Shown one piece after another: positions 25,038-35,145 of a stretch of 64,000 bases of DNA. The stretch spans positions 1-64,000 of the forward strand of contig JAKUCV010007544.1 of assembly GCA_028386065.3 (NCBI GenBank). The letters run 5' to 3'. The position numbers and the translations under genes are program-made. Each line of letters opens with the position of its first letter. Position 1 is the first letter of the stretch. A model generated the notes under the pieces. That model was not told the origin of the DNA and made no database searches. It saw only the letters and a list, made by a program, of their open reading frames with translations. The stretch comes from Turnera subulata (taxonomy: Eukaryota > Streptophyta > Magnoliopsida > Malpighiales > Passifloraceae).

Positions 25038-26139
25038 TTCTGCTTGTTTGTTTTCGTTGTTGATGGATGGGATGATGTTTGCGGGTATTGATTGGTAAGT
25101 TGTTTTACTATACTGCTACTGCTGGTGGTGCTGGTGGTGGTGTTGTGTTGTGGGTTGAGGGTAGTTGGAAGTGGGTGAGTTTAATGATTGATCCCTATGA
25201 AAGTTCCGGGTGATGGATTCTCTTTTCAGTGTTTTGTAGTAATATTGCTAGTATTAACTAGTCGAGTTGTCTTTTCCTTTTTTTTCCTTTTTTTTTTTTT
25301 TTTGTCTGAGTGATGGATTTGTTTTGTAGTAGTAGTACTACTAGTAGGTCTAACTAGTCGAGTTGTCTTTTTCCTTTTTTTTTTTGTTTCATGGTGATAC
25401 AATACAATACAATAATCATTAATCTATACTTATCTAACTAATCATTTCTTTAAGATGCAATGAACCAACTAATTTTTTTTCCGACAAAAAAAATGACTAC
25501 TAACTATTTTCTTTTTCTGCCGAAGTACCAACTAATTTTTAATAAATATACAATAATGACCAAATAATGGCGCTCCGAAAATATGGACACCAACAGTGAA
25601 GATAGGTAGCGCCAAAGGGGCTAAACGGTGAATTAATCATCAAAATCAATAACATTAAAAAGGCTAAACATAATTAATCTCCAAATTAGTACATAATCGT
25701 ACCATTAACTCATGTTTAAGCTAACAACTTGTAGCTTAATTAAAAGAATACAAGCAGAGATGATTTAAGAAATGGAAGGTGAAATACTCACATAATTAGG
25801 AATTTACTAATTAATATAGCTTCTTTATATTATATCTTAATATGCACTTTTGTAATTTTTTTATGAAACATTTTTGTAATTAAACATTGTTAATATTGTA
25901 ACTCTTTTTTTTTCTTTGCGATTACTCGAATCTTCATCATCATTATAATTTCTTTATTAATGCTTTTAAGTTATCCTATTGCCTTCCTTTTGGAAGGTAG
26001 ATATGGTACAAAACTCAATGCAAGAAGTACATAGAAAACGGTAAAGTGGGATGGTCTCAAAAGTAATCTAAGATCAATAATACTAGAGTTGCAAAGAGTT
26101 TTTTATTAAAAAGTTTTACAAACATATGTGGCATTACTT
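25038..26139. other. Upstream region of the bZIP gene, with a tandem duplication
   Basis: The 5' leader (minus strand, 25038-25100) is A/C-rich. Two diverged copies of a block lie at about 25213-25290 and 25308-25385, each holding TTTTGTAGTA, a CTAGTA cluster, AACTAGTCGAGTTGTCTTTT and a poly-T run. The second copy contains the palindrome CTAGTAGTAGTACTACTAG-like sequence. The rest is AT-rich with no gene. Confidence 0.5.
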
Positions 26140-28045
26140 TATTGGATAATTTTATTAACTCTCCACATCATCTTTTCTTTTGATTTATTATTTCTAAAAT
26201 TAGAATTATTACCATAAACAATTCTTTTCCACCTTTACCATTTTCACAATTTGACTTCCTCCTTATCCTCATCTCCATCTTGTTAATAACCCTAATTTTT
26301 TAAATTTCAATGTTCCGATCCGCCGTTATTTTGTCCCTCATTTGTTTCTTGTTGATTTCTTGAAAAAAAAAATCTATGATGTGGGGATTTTGAGGGTATT
26401 AGAATGTGAAAATTAAGGTTTATACAAATACCAATAAAACTGAAGCTTTTGGGAAAATTGAAGCAAAAAACATTGTGGAAACAAATTAATTAAATAACAA
26501 AGTTAAATTTAAAAACAAAAATATTTTTTTTAGAGAAAGTGTAACGACCCGGGTAAATTTTTCGTAATTTTTACCAAGTTGATTTAACTTCTACTGTGGT
26601 AAATAAATTTTATCGCAGTTAATCGAGAATTTAACCTTTCCGAGTTAATCTCCAAATCGTTGGCCTTGGCTCAGTCTTGTTTGAGATGTGTTTTTGCTTT
26701 GTTGGGCTGTGATGTGTTATGTTCATATGCATGTTGTCTCATGATCAAACCCTGGGAGGTTGTCAGTATAGTCGGTTGATCGTGGTCGGCATAGGTTGCC
26801 GGTTTGCGGGTGTTGTTTGTTGTCGTTGGTCGTGAGTAGTCTATTGCTGTTGGCATCGGTTGCTAGTTGTCCTTTGTTTATTGTCGGTTTCTTTTGGTAA
26901 TTGTCAGATGAGTATCACTTGTCGTTTTTTATCGGATAATGAGATATGTTGGTTGTCGGATTGTGGTCGACAGTTGGGTTATTGTCATTTTTAAGGGTAT
27001 GTCGATACCCAGAGATCGAGATTAGTGAGAATTGTTGTTGTGGTGGTTACGAGTTGCTGTGGTGGCTATTGTTGCTGTTACTGTGTTGTGATTCTACCCG
27101 GGGACCGGTTTGTGATGTTGATTGGGTATGGTCCGTGCAGGTTTCCGGCTACCAGGTGAGCGAGGCTCACGTGATTTTGAGATTGTTTTGGTACCGGGTT
27201 AGATGATCGGCAAGCACAGTAACGATATGTTATCACACGATGAGGAACCTCTGTTGAGTATAGTATGACAGGACTAGAGTATGAGTTGTATAGACTGGGA
27301 CGGTTACCCAATATGTAGTTGAGTTGAGGTGTCCTGGACGGGCACTAGAGTATTGTATAGTCTGTGAGGTGTTGGGCGGTCGGTGCATTGCATAGTCGAT
27401 GGGGTGGACATTTGCATAGTCCGCACTGTTCTTTGTGACTGTATTTGTTCGGTGTTCTGTTCACTACTCGTATGTCGTATTGATGTGCTCTTGACTATTA
27501 AATATATGCGATGTTGTTTATCATGGGTTATGTGTCGGAGAGATTATGGAGAATCTCACCCCTCACCTGCCCCACCGGCAGGCTACGTTGTTCTTTGTGC
27601 AGGTATGCATTATGGCAGGCTGCGGCATCTCCTCCGACGGATCTGGATCCATAGTTTTGCATCCAGTCGATTCATGCTTTTGCTGTGGTTATTAGAAATT
27701 GCTTCCGCTGTGCTATTATTGTTATTGTGCCCGAGGCCAGGTGTTAGATATTATCGTCGGGCCATTGGGCCGGATTTCCTGTTGTATATGTTGTTTGTGC
27801 CACGTGTCGGCACTATTGTTCAGTAAATACTGTGCATTGGGTAAATAGTAGTCGGGGTGTTTCAGAAAGGAATATGACGATTAGGAATTGAAACAAAATA
27901 CTAATATGGCAATAAATTAATTTAAAGAGATTGTGAAAATCGTGGAGATGGAAAAGGAAAGAGTTTTTTTGGGAATAATTCGATTTTAGAAATAATACAT
28001 TAAAAAAAGATGATGCAGGGAGGTAATAAAATTATCCAATGAAAC
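26140..28045. mobile_element. Long-inverted-repeat element (MULE-like), interrupted
   Basis: About 26145-26270 (TTGGATAATTTTATTAAC, CATCATCTTTTCTTTT, TTATTTCTAAAAT...) matches, inverted, about 27900-28040. The arms are at least 120 bp. The space between holds the solo LTR 26540-27864. The right arm is cut at 28045 by the gypsy complex; its expected outer part was not found further right. Long arms suggest a Mutator-like or foldback element, but no target duplication can be checked. Confidence 0.55.
26540..27864 (+). mobile_element. Solo LTR of a Tekay-like gypsy family
   Basis: Starts TGTAACGACCCGGGTAAATT and ends GTCGGGGTGTTTCA, with a perfect 5-bp target duplication GAAAG (26535-26539 and 27865-27869). 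No internal sequence remains, the expected product of LTR-LTR recombination. The termini match the LTR family at 28046-30861 but in the opposite orientation. Open frames inside (27383-27826 for example) are not recognised proteins. Confidence 0.9.
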
Positions 28046-28605
28046 TGAAACGCCCCGACCCGTATTTACCGTACACAGTAAACACGTGCCGGAACTGTGA
28101 CAACCCAACCAAACAAAGCCCAGCATACAGTGTATACAACAGGTATCCGGGCTCAACAGCCCATAATAAAAACAACAATAACAACTCAACCGGCCCAATG
28201 GCCAAATAATAGTAAAAACAATGCACAGCGGAAGACTTAACAACTCACATAAACATTGTATGCGATATAGACGCAAACTATGGATCCAAGTCCTGTCCAA
28301 GAGATAATGTCGCAGCCTGTCTGGAATGCACCCAACCTGTACTACAAATAACTCATCCTACGGGATGAAAGCCCGCAGGTGAGGGGTGAGTCCGAAGTGC
28401 TCACCAACGAAGGAAAGACAATCAATATGCACACTAAAATTACTCAAGTCGAAAATAGGCTCAAACCGTCAAAATAAAACAAATCAAAAGACTCAGATAA
28501 AACCCAATTTCTAATTTTATCTTTCCGGGCCCCGTCACGGATAAGCTAGCGGTCAGACCTGGTTATCAACACATTCTGGGTGCCAGACCAAATCCAGAGA
28601 ACCCA

Positions 28606-28969
28606 GGGATAGACATCCCAAAAATAATCACGGGATAGACATCCCAAGAATAGACATGCTTATCACAAGAACCCAGGTCACGGCCACCACGAAACAGTCT
28701 TAAACCATCGAGTCGTACCACTACCTATCACGTGACAATTATATTACCGTCATTAAAATCAAATCACAGGGATCGACATCCCTAACCAGAATACCGGGAT
28801 AGACATCCCTATCCAAAAATCTAGGATCGACATCCTTTTCACAACTTATTAATTATTCCATTATACTCATGGTCAAGACACGAAAATAAATATTCAAACC
28901 CAATCAAAATACTAGGATAAACATCCCGACAACAATCAAGACCATGGGATTAACATCCCGAGACAAACC
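28606..28969. repeat. Dispersed GGGAT-NNNN-ATCCC hairpin repeats in the LTR
   Basis: Copies at 28606, 28632, 28768, 28796, 28823 and 28956. Stems are GGGAT/ATCCC, AGGGAT/ATCCCT and AGGAT/ATCCT, with loops AGAC, CGAC or TAAC. A shift from G to A on one arm is matched by C to T on the other (28823-28836). Confidence 0.8.
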
Positions 28970-30254
28970 ACAACAAACACAATACTCAACAACGCAATAA
29001 TCCACAAAACAAAATAACCGAGTAATACAGGCACATATTGAAGGAAATCCATCCTCACCTTGGCCGATTACTCAACTCCGAAAACAATGACCGGTCCGAC
29101 GCCGGCTCCTCGGGAAACTGCCCGATATCCAAACCTATACACAAAACAGTATATACACATAAATGCACATAATCGGTATACTATGATGCCAATACTGCGA
29201 AATAATCCCATCCCGGTTCTTATCTTTTATTATTACCCTTTATCGAAAATGTTATACCGTACGTATATCCGAATATAATTTCGGTACCATACTTTAATTA
29301 AAACTCTTAAAATATTTTCATAAAATAATTATAACTTCCAAAATTATAATTTCCATAATTTTTCCAGAAAAGTAATAACGTATTTATAATTTTCAGAAAA
29401 TATTTATATAGTATTTATCTTTTTCTAAATATACATATTAATATTTTCCAACATAAAATATAATTACCTTTAATTTTCAAAGTACATATTTATATACATA
29501 TACCACAACCATAATTTTCTAGAGAAAATAATACATGTATTAAATTTCCAGAATTTATTTTCATGGTATATATATATTTTTTTCCAATTAGTAATAGTTT
29601 TCCAAAACATAACTTAATTTTTTATCAAAGTATATATATTTATATTTTCCTAAAAATACCAGAATTAAATTGGCAATAATTTTCTCAAAATAAATATGCA
29701 ATTTTTTTTCAAAATTAATTTCCAGAATATAAATATATATATATATATATATTGTTTTTTTTAAATTAAACGGACTGGGCCATGAATAGTGCGGCCCAGA
29801 CCAAGGCAGCAGCCCAGAACAGGCCTGCCCAAGCCCGGCCCACACCACACAGCCCAAGCCCAGCAGCGAAACCCAAAACTCAACCCACAGTTCGCGACCC
29901 GTTTCTACGAGACGGATCTTTGCAAAACCGGGTCTTACCTCCGGGTTGAGCAGCTGCGACGGCGACGGCGAGCGCGGGAAGGAAGGGCGAGCACAGCCAC
30001 GACGTCGGGGCGGCACGAGCGGCGCGGGGGCGGCGGAAAAGAGGCGCGTCGTCGTCAGCGGCGCGGAGAAGGAGATCCGCGGGTTGCACGGCGGGTCAGC
30101 GGCGCTGCAGTGCGCGTCCGGCGGCGTAACCGAGCGGGGGTGGCGGCGTCGAGGTCGCGTCGGCGAGGCGAAGGGGCTGATGGCGGCGGTGTGTCGAGAC
30201 TCAGCGGGGAACGCTCCGGCGTGCACAGTGATGGCCCGGGGTAAGGTGGTGACA

Positions 30255-30525
30255 CTGTTCCTTCCTCTTTTTTTTCTTTTTTCTTTATTTTCTTTATTTT
30301 CTTTATTTTTTCCATTTTTTCCGATTTTCTTTTTTTTTTCTTTTCTATTTTTTTTCTTTTTTTTTCTTTCCTCCCTCTCTCTCTTTTTTTCTATTTTCCT
30401 GTTTTTTTTTTTCTCTTCTTCTTCTTTTTTTTTATTTTTTTCTCTTCTTTTCTTTTTTTTCTCTCTTTTTCTTTTTCCTCTCTTTTTCTTTTTCTTCTCC
30501 TCTCCTTCTCTTCTGCTTTCTTCCT
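30255..30525. repeat. Long T/C (polypyrimidine) tract
   Basis: About 270 bp of almost pure T and C on the plus strand within the LTR. The Phe/Ser/Leu-rich open frame over it is a composition artefact. Confidence 0.95.
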
Positions 30526-30861
30526 TCTTTTATAAACGGAAAATCACTGTTACACCTGTGAATCGTTTAATAATGCAGCTTGTCTGCATTATTAAGCGAG
30601 TCCGATCCGGACCAGAAAATAACTGATATCCCCTTAGTTATTTTCCGGTGTGATTTTTCGAGAAATTCCGAAACCCGAAAAATACCAACTTAGGCCCGAA
30701 AAATCCACGGAAAAATCACAAGCATGGAAAAACTCTCGGTTTTGAAAAACGACGCTCGATTTACCTTGAATTAATTACCCAAGATTGATTCAACAGTAAA
30801 TCACGGTAAAAAGACTTTTACAGTCCCGGTAAAAATCAAAAATTTTACCCGGGCTGTTACA

Positions 30862-30900
30862 GTCTACCCACCTTAAAAAGAATTTCGTCCCCGAATTCCG
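30862..30900 (-). other. Polypurine tract of the non-autonomous gypsy element
   Basis: Minus strand reads GGGGACGAAATTC, then TTTTTAAGGTGGGTAGAC, directly before the LTR start TGTAACAG. The same motif, slightly changed, precedes the LTR start at 35110, tying the two elements to one family. Confidence 0.75.
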
Positions 30901-31003
30901 TCTTATCCGTGGGTCCTACCACGATAAGCTTCTGGCACACTCTGCCAGGTGTCCAACCTCGACCGGAGATACCGCTTATACCCTTAAGCGACATCTCGTC
31001 CTC

Positions 31004-31010
31004 TATAAAA
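31004..31010 (+). promoter_or_regulatory. TATA box of the 31046 ORF
   Basis: CTCTATAAAAACC gives TATAAAA, 36 bp before the ATG. It lies on the strand opposite to the retroelement's own transcription. Confidence 0.5.
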
Positions 31011-31045
31011 ACCAAACCTCATAACTGAGACACTGACTCTCAGCC

Positions 31046-31423
31046 ATGGACTCTCCACTCCGATCTCGAACAACCTCTGACTCCGAGAACAACAGCTACA
31101 TCGGTGGCACTGCCTTCCCGAAAAGCTCCGATGAAGAACCTCCGAAGAAGCGCTTCAAAACCAACATCATCGGCCTGAAGGAGCACATGGTCGTCTCCCC
31201 AAAACGGCGAAAGAAGCGTGCCATCAAGAAGGCTGAAGATCGAAAGGGCAAGGCGACGGCTGAAAGCAGCACTCCGCAGCAGACACTGACGCAGCTGAAC
31301 ATCTCACTGAAGAAGATCAGCTCGGCAGTGTTGCAGATCGAACTGGCGTGCGCGGAGCTCTTCCCTCACATGAAAAATGTCCAAAAACTTGTAAAAGACT
31401 TAGAGAAGCATGTAACTCAGTAG
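31046..31423 (+). CDS. Unrecognised 125-aa basic coiled-coil protein, antisense in the retroelement
   Basis: Starts MDSPLRSRTTSDSENNSYIG. Residues about 50-70 hold a lysine/arginine cluster (SPKRRKKRAIKKAEDRKGK) that looks like a nuclear localisation signal. The last third is amphipathic and leucine-rich (TLTQLNISLKKISSAVLQIE), compatible with a coiled coil. A TATA box lies just upstream. After the TAG come AT-rich stretches with AATAAA (about 31456), a plausible polyadenylation signal. I know no family for it. It shares orientation and element with the 32233 ORF, so the two may be companion genes. No second copy is visible in this window. Confidence 0.5.
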   Translation: MDSPLRSRTTSDSENNSYIGGTAFPKSSDEEPPKKRFKTNIIGLKEHMVVSPKRRKKRAIKKAEDRKGKATAESSTPQQTLTQLNISLKKISSAVLQIELACAELFPHMKNVQKLVKDLEKHVTQ

Positions 31424-32118
31424 AGTACTTCTTCTCCTGTTGTAAACCGTTATAAAATAAATAAAATAAGCTTCCTTTTTAAATCAAAATTCTTATATTA
31501 CAAAGTCTTATGTTAAATAGAAAAATAAAACATCTCAAAACAAAACAAAAATCAACAATAAGAATATTAAATCAAATATAAAGGAATTAAAAACAAAATT
31601 CGTTTAACAAAATTAAAACAAAAGAAATTAAAACAAAAGATATTTTCATGACCAGCGCCCAAATCGGTCCTAAGCATCCTCGATCCCGAGAAACATGACA
31701 TACGGAGCTAACGGTGACGATCACGAGAGCGTCCTGTGTCCCACGAAAGAAACGTTACCTACTTGTTCATAATTTCCGCATGAGCCAAAAATGTCTGTCA
31801 AGACAACGTATACCTCCACGATGTCCGAACAGCTGTAAACTTGTCGCACATGCGCTCTACTCGAGGTGTGGTCCCATCAGTCTAGCCTCAACGGTCACGA
31901 ATGCATGTGATAAAAGATGCAGGAAAATATAGGAAACCATGAAAAGAAAGGACAAAGTAGCCAGAGCGAAAGAAAATCATGAGATGGTAAAAGGCAGAAA
32001 AACTCTGGCATGGTAGTCCGAAAAACGTGTAAAGTAACAAGGCAATAAATGAAAGCAAGCAAATTTTCAAAAAGCAAATCTTGAAAATCGAAAACGGTAA
32101 TCACGCTCCCCATAAGAT

Positions 32119-32126
32119 TATAAAAG
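32119..32126 (+). promoter_or_regulatory. TATA box of the 32233 ORF
   Basis: TATAAAAG, 107-114 bp before the ATG. The stretch upstream (GAAAA, then GCTCCCCATAAG) resembles that before the TATA box at 61734 (GAAAAATGAC, then GCTGTCTAAG), suggesting a shared promoter. Confidence 0.5.
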
Positions 32127-32232
32127 ACGGAGCGGTGAGATGTAAATCATCAAAAGCATTAAAAGCAAACAAAACGCTCAGAAAAACAAAACCACAACGC
32201 TCAAAGACAAAATACCCACTCGTCCAAACACG

Positions 32233-32859
32233 ATGCCTGCTCCATCTTCCGTTTTCTTCGTCGAAGGTGCCAACCTAGGCAGAAGGAACCGACTGGCCTA
32301 CAACATGGTCAAGGAGCGTCCAGAAGAACTACCGAATGAACTCGGCAGGATGTCGCGTCTGGTCTTCGTCGACGAACTATACTCATCAAGGTTCTTCATC
32401 ACGCCCATGGAAGAGACGTTCTTCCTGGAGGACCATGGCACTCTGAGGACCTCCTACTACGGCTCGGCAAACTCCATCATGTTCTTCATCTCCGAAAGGC
32501 TTCAGGAGTTCAACCTGGAGTCCACTTGCCATACCCTAGAGCAAGGCACCTATTACCAGCTCTCGATGACGGCTGAGAGCATGCCCAGAGTAACTCGTCT
32601 GCCCGTAACTTGGCCCAAGGCCCGACTACTAGTGTGGAACTGCAGAGGAGTTGCTAGGCGTTCCCAGGAGTTCTCGCGTACTCTGAGGGACCTGAAGAAC
32701 CAATACAAACCGAACATGGTTCTTCTGACGGAGACCCAGTGGCAACCTCAAGACGATCACGGTCTCATCCCACTCCGGTTCCCTCAAGCAAACCGGTTCG
32801 AGCTTCCCGGTCAGGACAACAGAGGCGGCATGTGGTTCTCGTGGAGCGACAACATCTAA
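32233..32859 (+). CDS. Retroelement-borne ORF: unknown N-terminal domain plus partial LINE-type endonuclease (copy A)
   Basis: 208 aa, antisense to the LTRs around it. Residues 1-125 are a domain I do not recognise (VFFVEGANLGRRNRLAY, RLVFVDELYSSRFF, YGSANSIMFFIS). Residues 131-208 match the start of the AP-endonuclease domain of plant LINEs: RLLVWNCRGVARRSQEF, LKNQYKPNMVLLTET and GGMWFSWSDN, with the Asn and Glu positions present. The later catalytic Asp, Asn and His segments are absent, so nuclease activity is unlikely. It aligns without gaps to the ORF at 61801 (152 of 208 residues identical). Codon 209 is TAA where the other copy has AAG, and the homology runs on for about 16 codons past the stop, so this copy has lost its C terminus. 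Third positions are GC-rich. Confidence 0.75.
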   Translation: MPAPSSVFFVEGANLGRRNRLAYNMVKERPEELPNELGRMSRLVFVDELYSSRFFITPMEETFFLEDHGTLRTSYYGSANSIMFFISERLQEFNLESTCHTLEQGTYYQLSMTAESMPRVTRLPVTWPKARLLVWNCRGVARRSQEFSRTLRDLKNQYKPNMVLLTETQWQPQDDHGLIPLRFPQANRFELPGQDNRGGMWFSWSDNI

Positions 32860-33167
32860 GTCAACATCAACAACGACCCAACCAGCTTCAGGGTTAACGT
32901 CGTTCCAAGGCGAAAAATGTATTTTCTTTTTATAAAATATCAATGTAATATTTCTGCCTTGTAATCAAAATATTAGTATTATCAATAATATCTATATTTC
33001 CGCTTATTTATGGCATCATTACCTCTTATGTGTATGTTCTGTGACAGCTGGCGTCCCTTGACTGGATCCATAATGCGCTAACTAAAATGATATAAAATAA
33101 TAAACAACTGGAGTGAACTATGCAAATAAGGACAACAAACACACAAGGACTACCCAACAAGACCTAA

Positions 33168-33187
33168 CGCCCGCTCCGCTACCAAAA
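33168..33187 (-). other. Primer-binding site of the gypsy derivative
   Basis: Minus strand after the LTR end GGGGCGTTTCA reads TTTTGGTAGCGGAGCGGG. TGGTAGCGGAGC matches 10 of 12 bases of the initiator-Met tRNA primer site TGGTATCAGAGC. This makes 33188 the inner edge of a 5' LTR on the minus strand. Confidence 0.65.
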
Positions 33188-33644
33188 TGAAACGCCCCGA
33201 CCCGTATTTACCGTACACAGTAAACACGCGCCGGAACTGTGACAACTCAACCAAACAAAGCCCAGCATAAAGTGTATACAATAGGTATCCGGGCTCAACA
33301 GTCCATAATAAAAACAACAATAACAACTCAACCGGCCCAATGGCCAAATAATAGTAAAAACAATGCACAGCGGAAGACTTAACAACTCACATAAACATTG
33401 TATGCGACATAGATGCAAACTATGGATCCAAGTCCTGTCCAAGGGATAATGCCGCAGCCTGTCTGGAATGCACCCAACCTGTACAACAAATAACTCATCC
33501 TACGGGATGAAAGCCCGCAGGTGAGGGGTGAGTCCGAAGTGCTCACCAACGAAGGAAAGACAATCAATATGCACACTAAAATTACTCAAGTCGAAAACAG
33601 GCTCAAACCGTCAAAATAAAACAAATCAAAAGACTCAGATAAAA
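33188..33644 (-). mobile_element. 5' LTR (3' part) of the gypsy derivative; direct repeat of 28046-28503
   Basis: Nearly identical to 28046-28503, with only scattered substitutions over about 457 bp, so the two were made by a recent event. Identity stops abruptly after CTCAGATAAAA, where different sequence begins. Confidence 0.9.
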
Positions 33645-34850
33645 TAATATTAGACCTATATCTTAATTAAATTATTGATTTTAATCTTATACAAGTATAT
33701 ACATATATATCGTATAGCGTACTGTAGATATTTTCACCGGCATAGATATTGCTATACTATATTTTTATTTAATTAATGATTATAGTTTTATGTATATAAG
33801 TACTTACGATTATATAAGATTTACTAAATGTATATATAGTTACAACGGTTATTTCTTCTAGCTAATATATATGTATATATAGGTCATAACTTTAATTAAT
33901 TACAAATATATTTTTTTATGAATAATTATGTTTGAGAAATATTATTTATCTCTCATATTATAAACTACGGGTATTTTATGGGCTATAATTACTATACCAA
34001 CGTAAAAGGAAAGAATAATGGAAACGGCCTTAAAACGGCGGTAACAATGACAACTGTAGATAAACAGAATAAAAATAATATCTAACCTCATCCATTGCAT
34101 TCTGGATGTGCATTATATGTGATTGTATGTGTTGATATGATATAGGGTCAGATAAAGCCGTATGGATTAACTGCTGGTTTCAGAGACATATCAGGTGAGG
34201 ATATAAAATTATAAACTTCAGTATGCTACCTGTGATACTCGAGCTGCTGTTTGAATTATTTGTTATTGTGATCGTACTGACACTTGCTGTGATTATGGTA
34301 TGTTGGATTCTGTTGAAATGCCTGATGTGGTGCTTGCCTTGATTTTGAATTGTTGGATTCTGTTGTGATTCATCTTGTGGTGTTTCCGATACTGGAATTG
34401 CTTGATTGAACTGCTAAGTTGTTAAGACTTCTGTGAATATTATTAATGGTTTGAATCATGTGATTGAGCTCAATGAATTCGTATGAATTTTTTTATTATT
34501 GTTGATGGAGAATCTTGTGACTGAGTTCGGTGAATTCTTTATGAATCTTGGTTTGTTGTTGATATTAGACTGCTATCAGAGGTTGTGAGTCTGGTAGCTG
34601 TGGACTAAGCTATATGGTTGAGATTTAAGTTATGTTGAGATGTGTTTCCCAGGTGAGCTGTGAGGCTAAGAGCCTGCTCGGGAACTGTGATTATGATGAG
34701 ATACTGGAATGGTAATGTTCTACCATTTAACATCACGTGAAAAGTTGAGGTACGACCTGATGGTTGGAGATAAGTTTTGTGGTGGCCATGATCGGTTATT
34801 TGTTTAAGGATGTTGATCCTTGGTATGGATTATTGGGATGTTGATCCATC
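33645..34850. mobile_element. Mosaic stretch within the middle LTR
   Basis: AT-rich to about 34080. From about 34140 the sequence resembles the same LTR family in plus orientation (34730-34850: GAGGTACGACCTGATGG, GTGGTGGCCATGATCGG and GGATGTTGATCC words that mirror 28600-28760). This suggests an inverted or inserted LTR piece replaced the original middle. Confidence 0.4.
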
Positions 34851-35110
34851 ATAACCACTTATCTTTATTTCTGGTCCGATAACTCGAGGGTAAACCAGGC
34901 TTTTTCTGAAGATTCCTGGACCCGAAAAAAATTCTAACTTGGTCCGTAAAATCCGCAGAAAAATCTTGAACGTAAGACAAGGCTCGGTTTCGGAATCCAA
35001 TGCTCGATTTACCATAAATTAATTACCCAAGATTAATTTTAAATGGTAAATTACTGTAAATTAACTTAAACAGTCCCAGTAAAAATGAAATTTTTACCTG
35101 GGCTGTTACA
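34851..35110 (-). mobile_element. LTR start (5' part) of the Tekay-like family
   Basis: Minus strand begins TGTAACAGCCCAGGTAAAAA at 35110 and is homologous to 30861 downward (shared CTCGATTTACC and AATTAATTACCCAAGATT blocks). A polypurine tract AAGGTGGGTAGGC lies at 35111 onward. Together with 33188-33644 it forms a rearranged LTR shared by two internal regions. Confidence 0.7.
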
Positions 35111-35145
35111 GCCTACCCACCTTAAAAGAATTTCGTCCCCGAAAT

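Larger units (their letters stand above)
28046..30861 (-). mobile_element. 3' LTR of a Tekay-like gypsy derivative (2.8 kb)
   Basis: On the minus strand it begins TGTAACAGCCCGGGTAAAAT at 30861 and ends GGTCGGGGCGTTTCA at 28046. The polypurine tract of the element abuts it at 30862 onward. The first 457 bp from the left (28046-28503) are nearly identical to 33188-33644, fixing the family. It includes an AT-rich middle (29270-29760), a GC-rich block (29780-30240) and a long T/C tract. Both-strand open frames at 29588-30626 lie in the GC-rich block and are not recognised. Confidence 0.8.

Noticed and set aside
24466..25098. Long plus-strand open frames opposite bZIP exon 1
   Set aside because: They are a by-product of GC-rich codons in exon 1. 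The minus frame has the bZIP domain and consistent splice sites.
29588..30626. Several 150-226 aa frames on both strands
   Set aside because: They lie in the GC-rich block and T/C tract of an LTR and have no family motifs.
28046..33644. Reading the 457-bp direct repeats as complete short LTRs
   Set aside because: TG start, polypurine tract and primer site show the left LTR runs to 30861. The 457 bp is only the portion shared with the right-hand copy.
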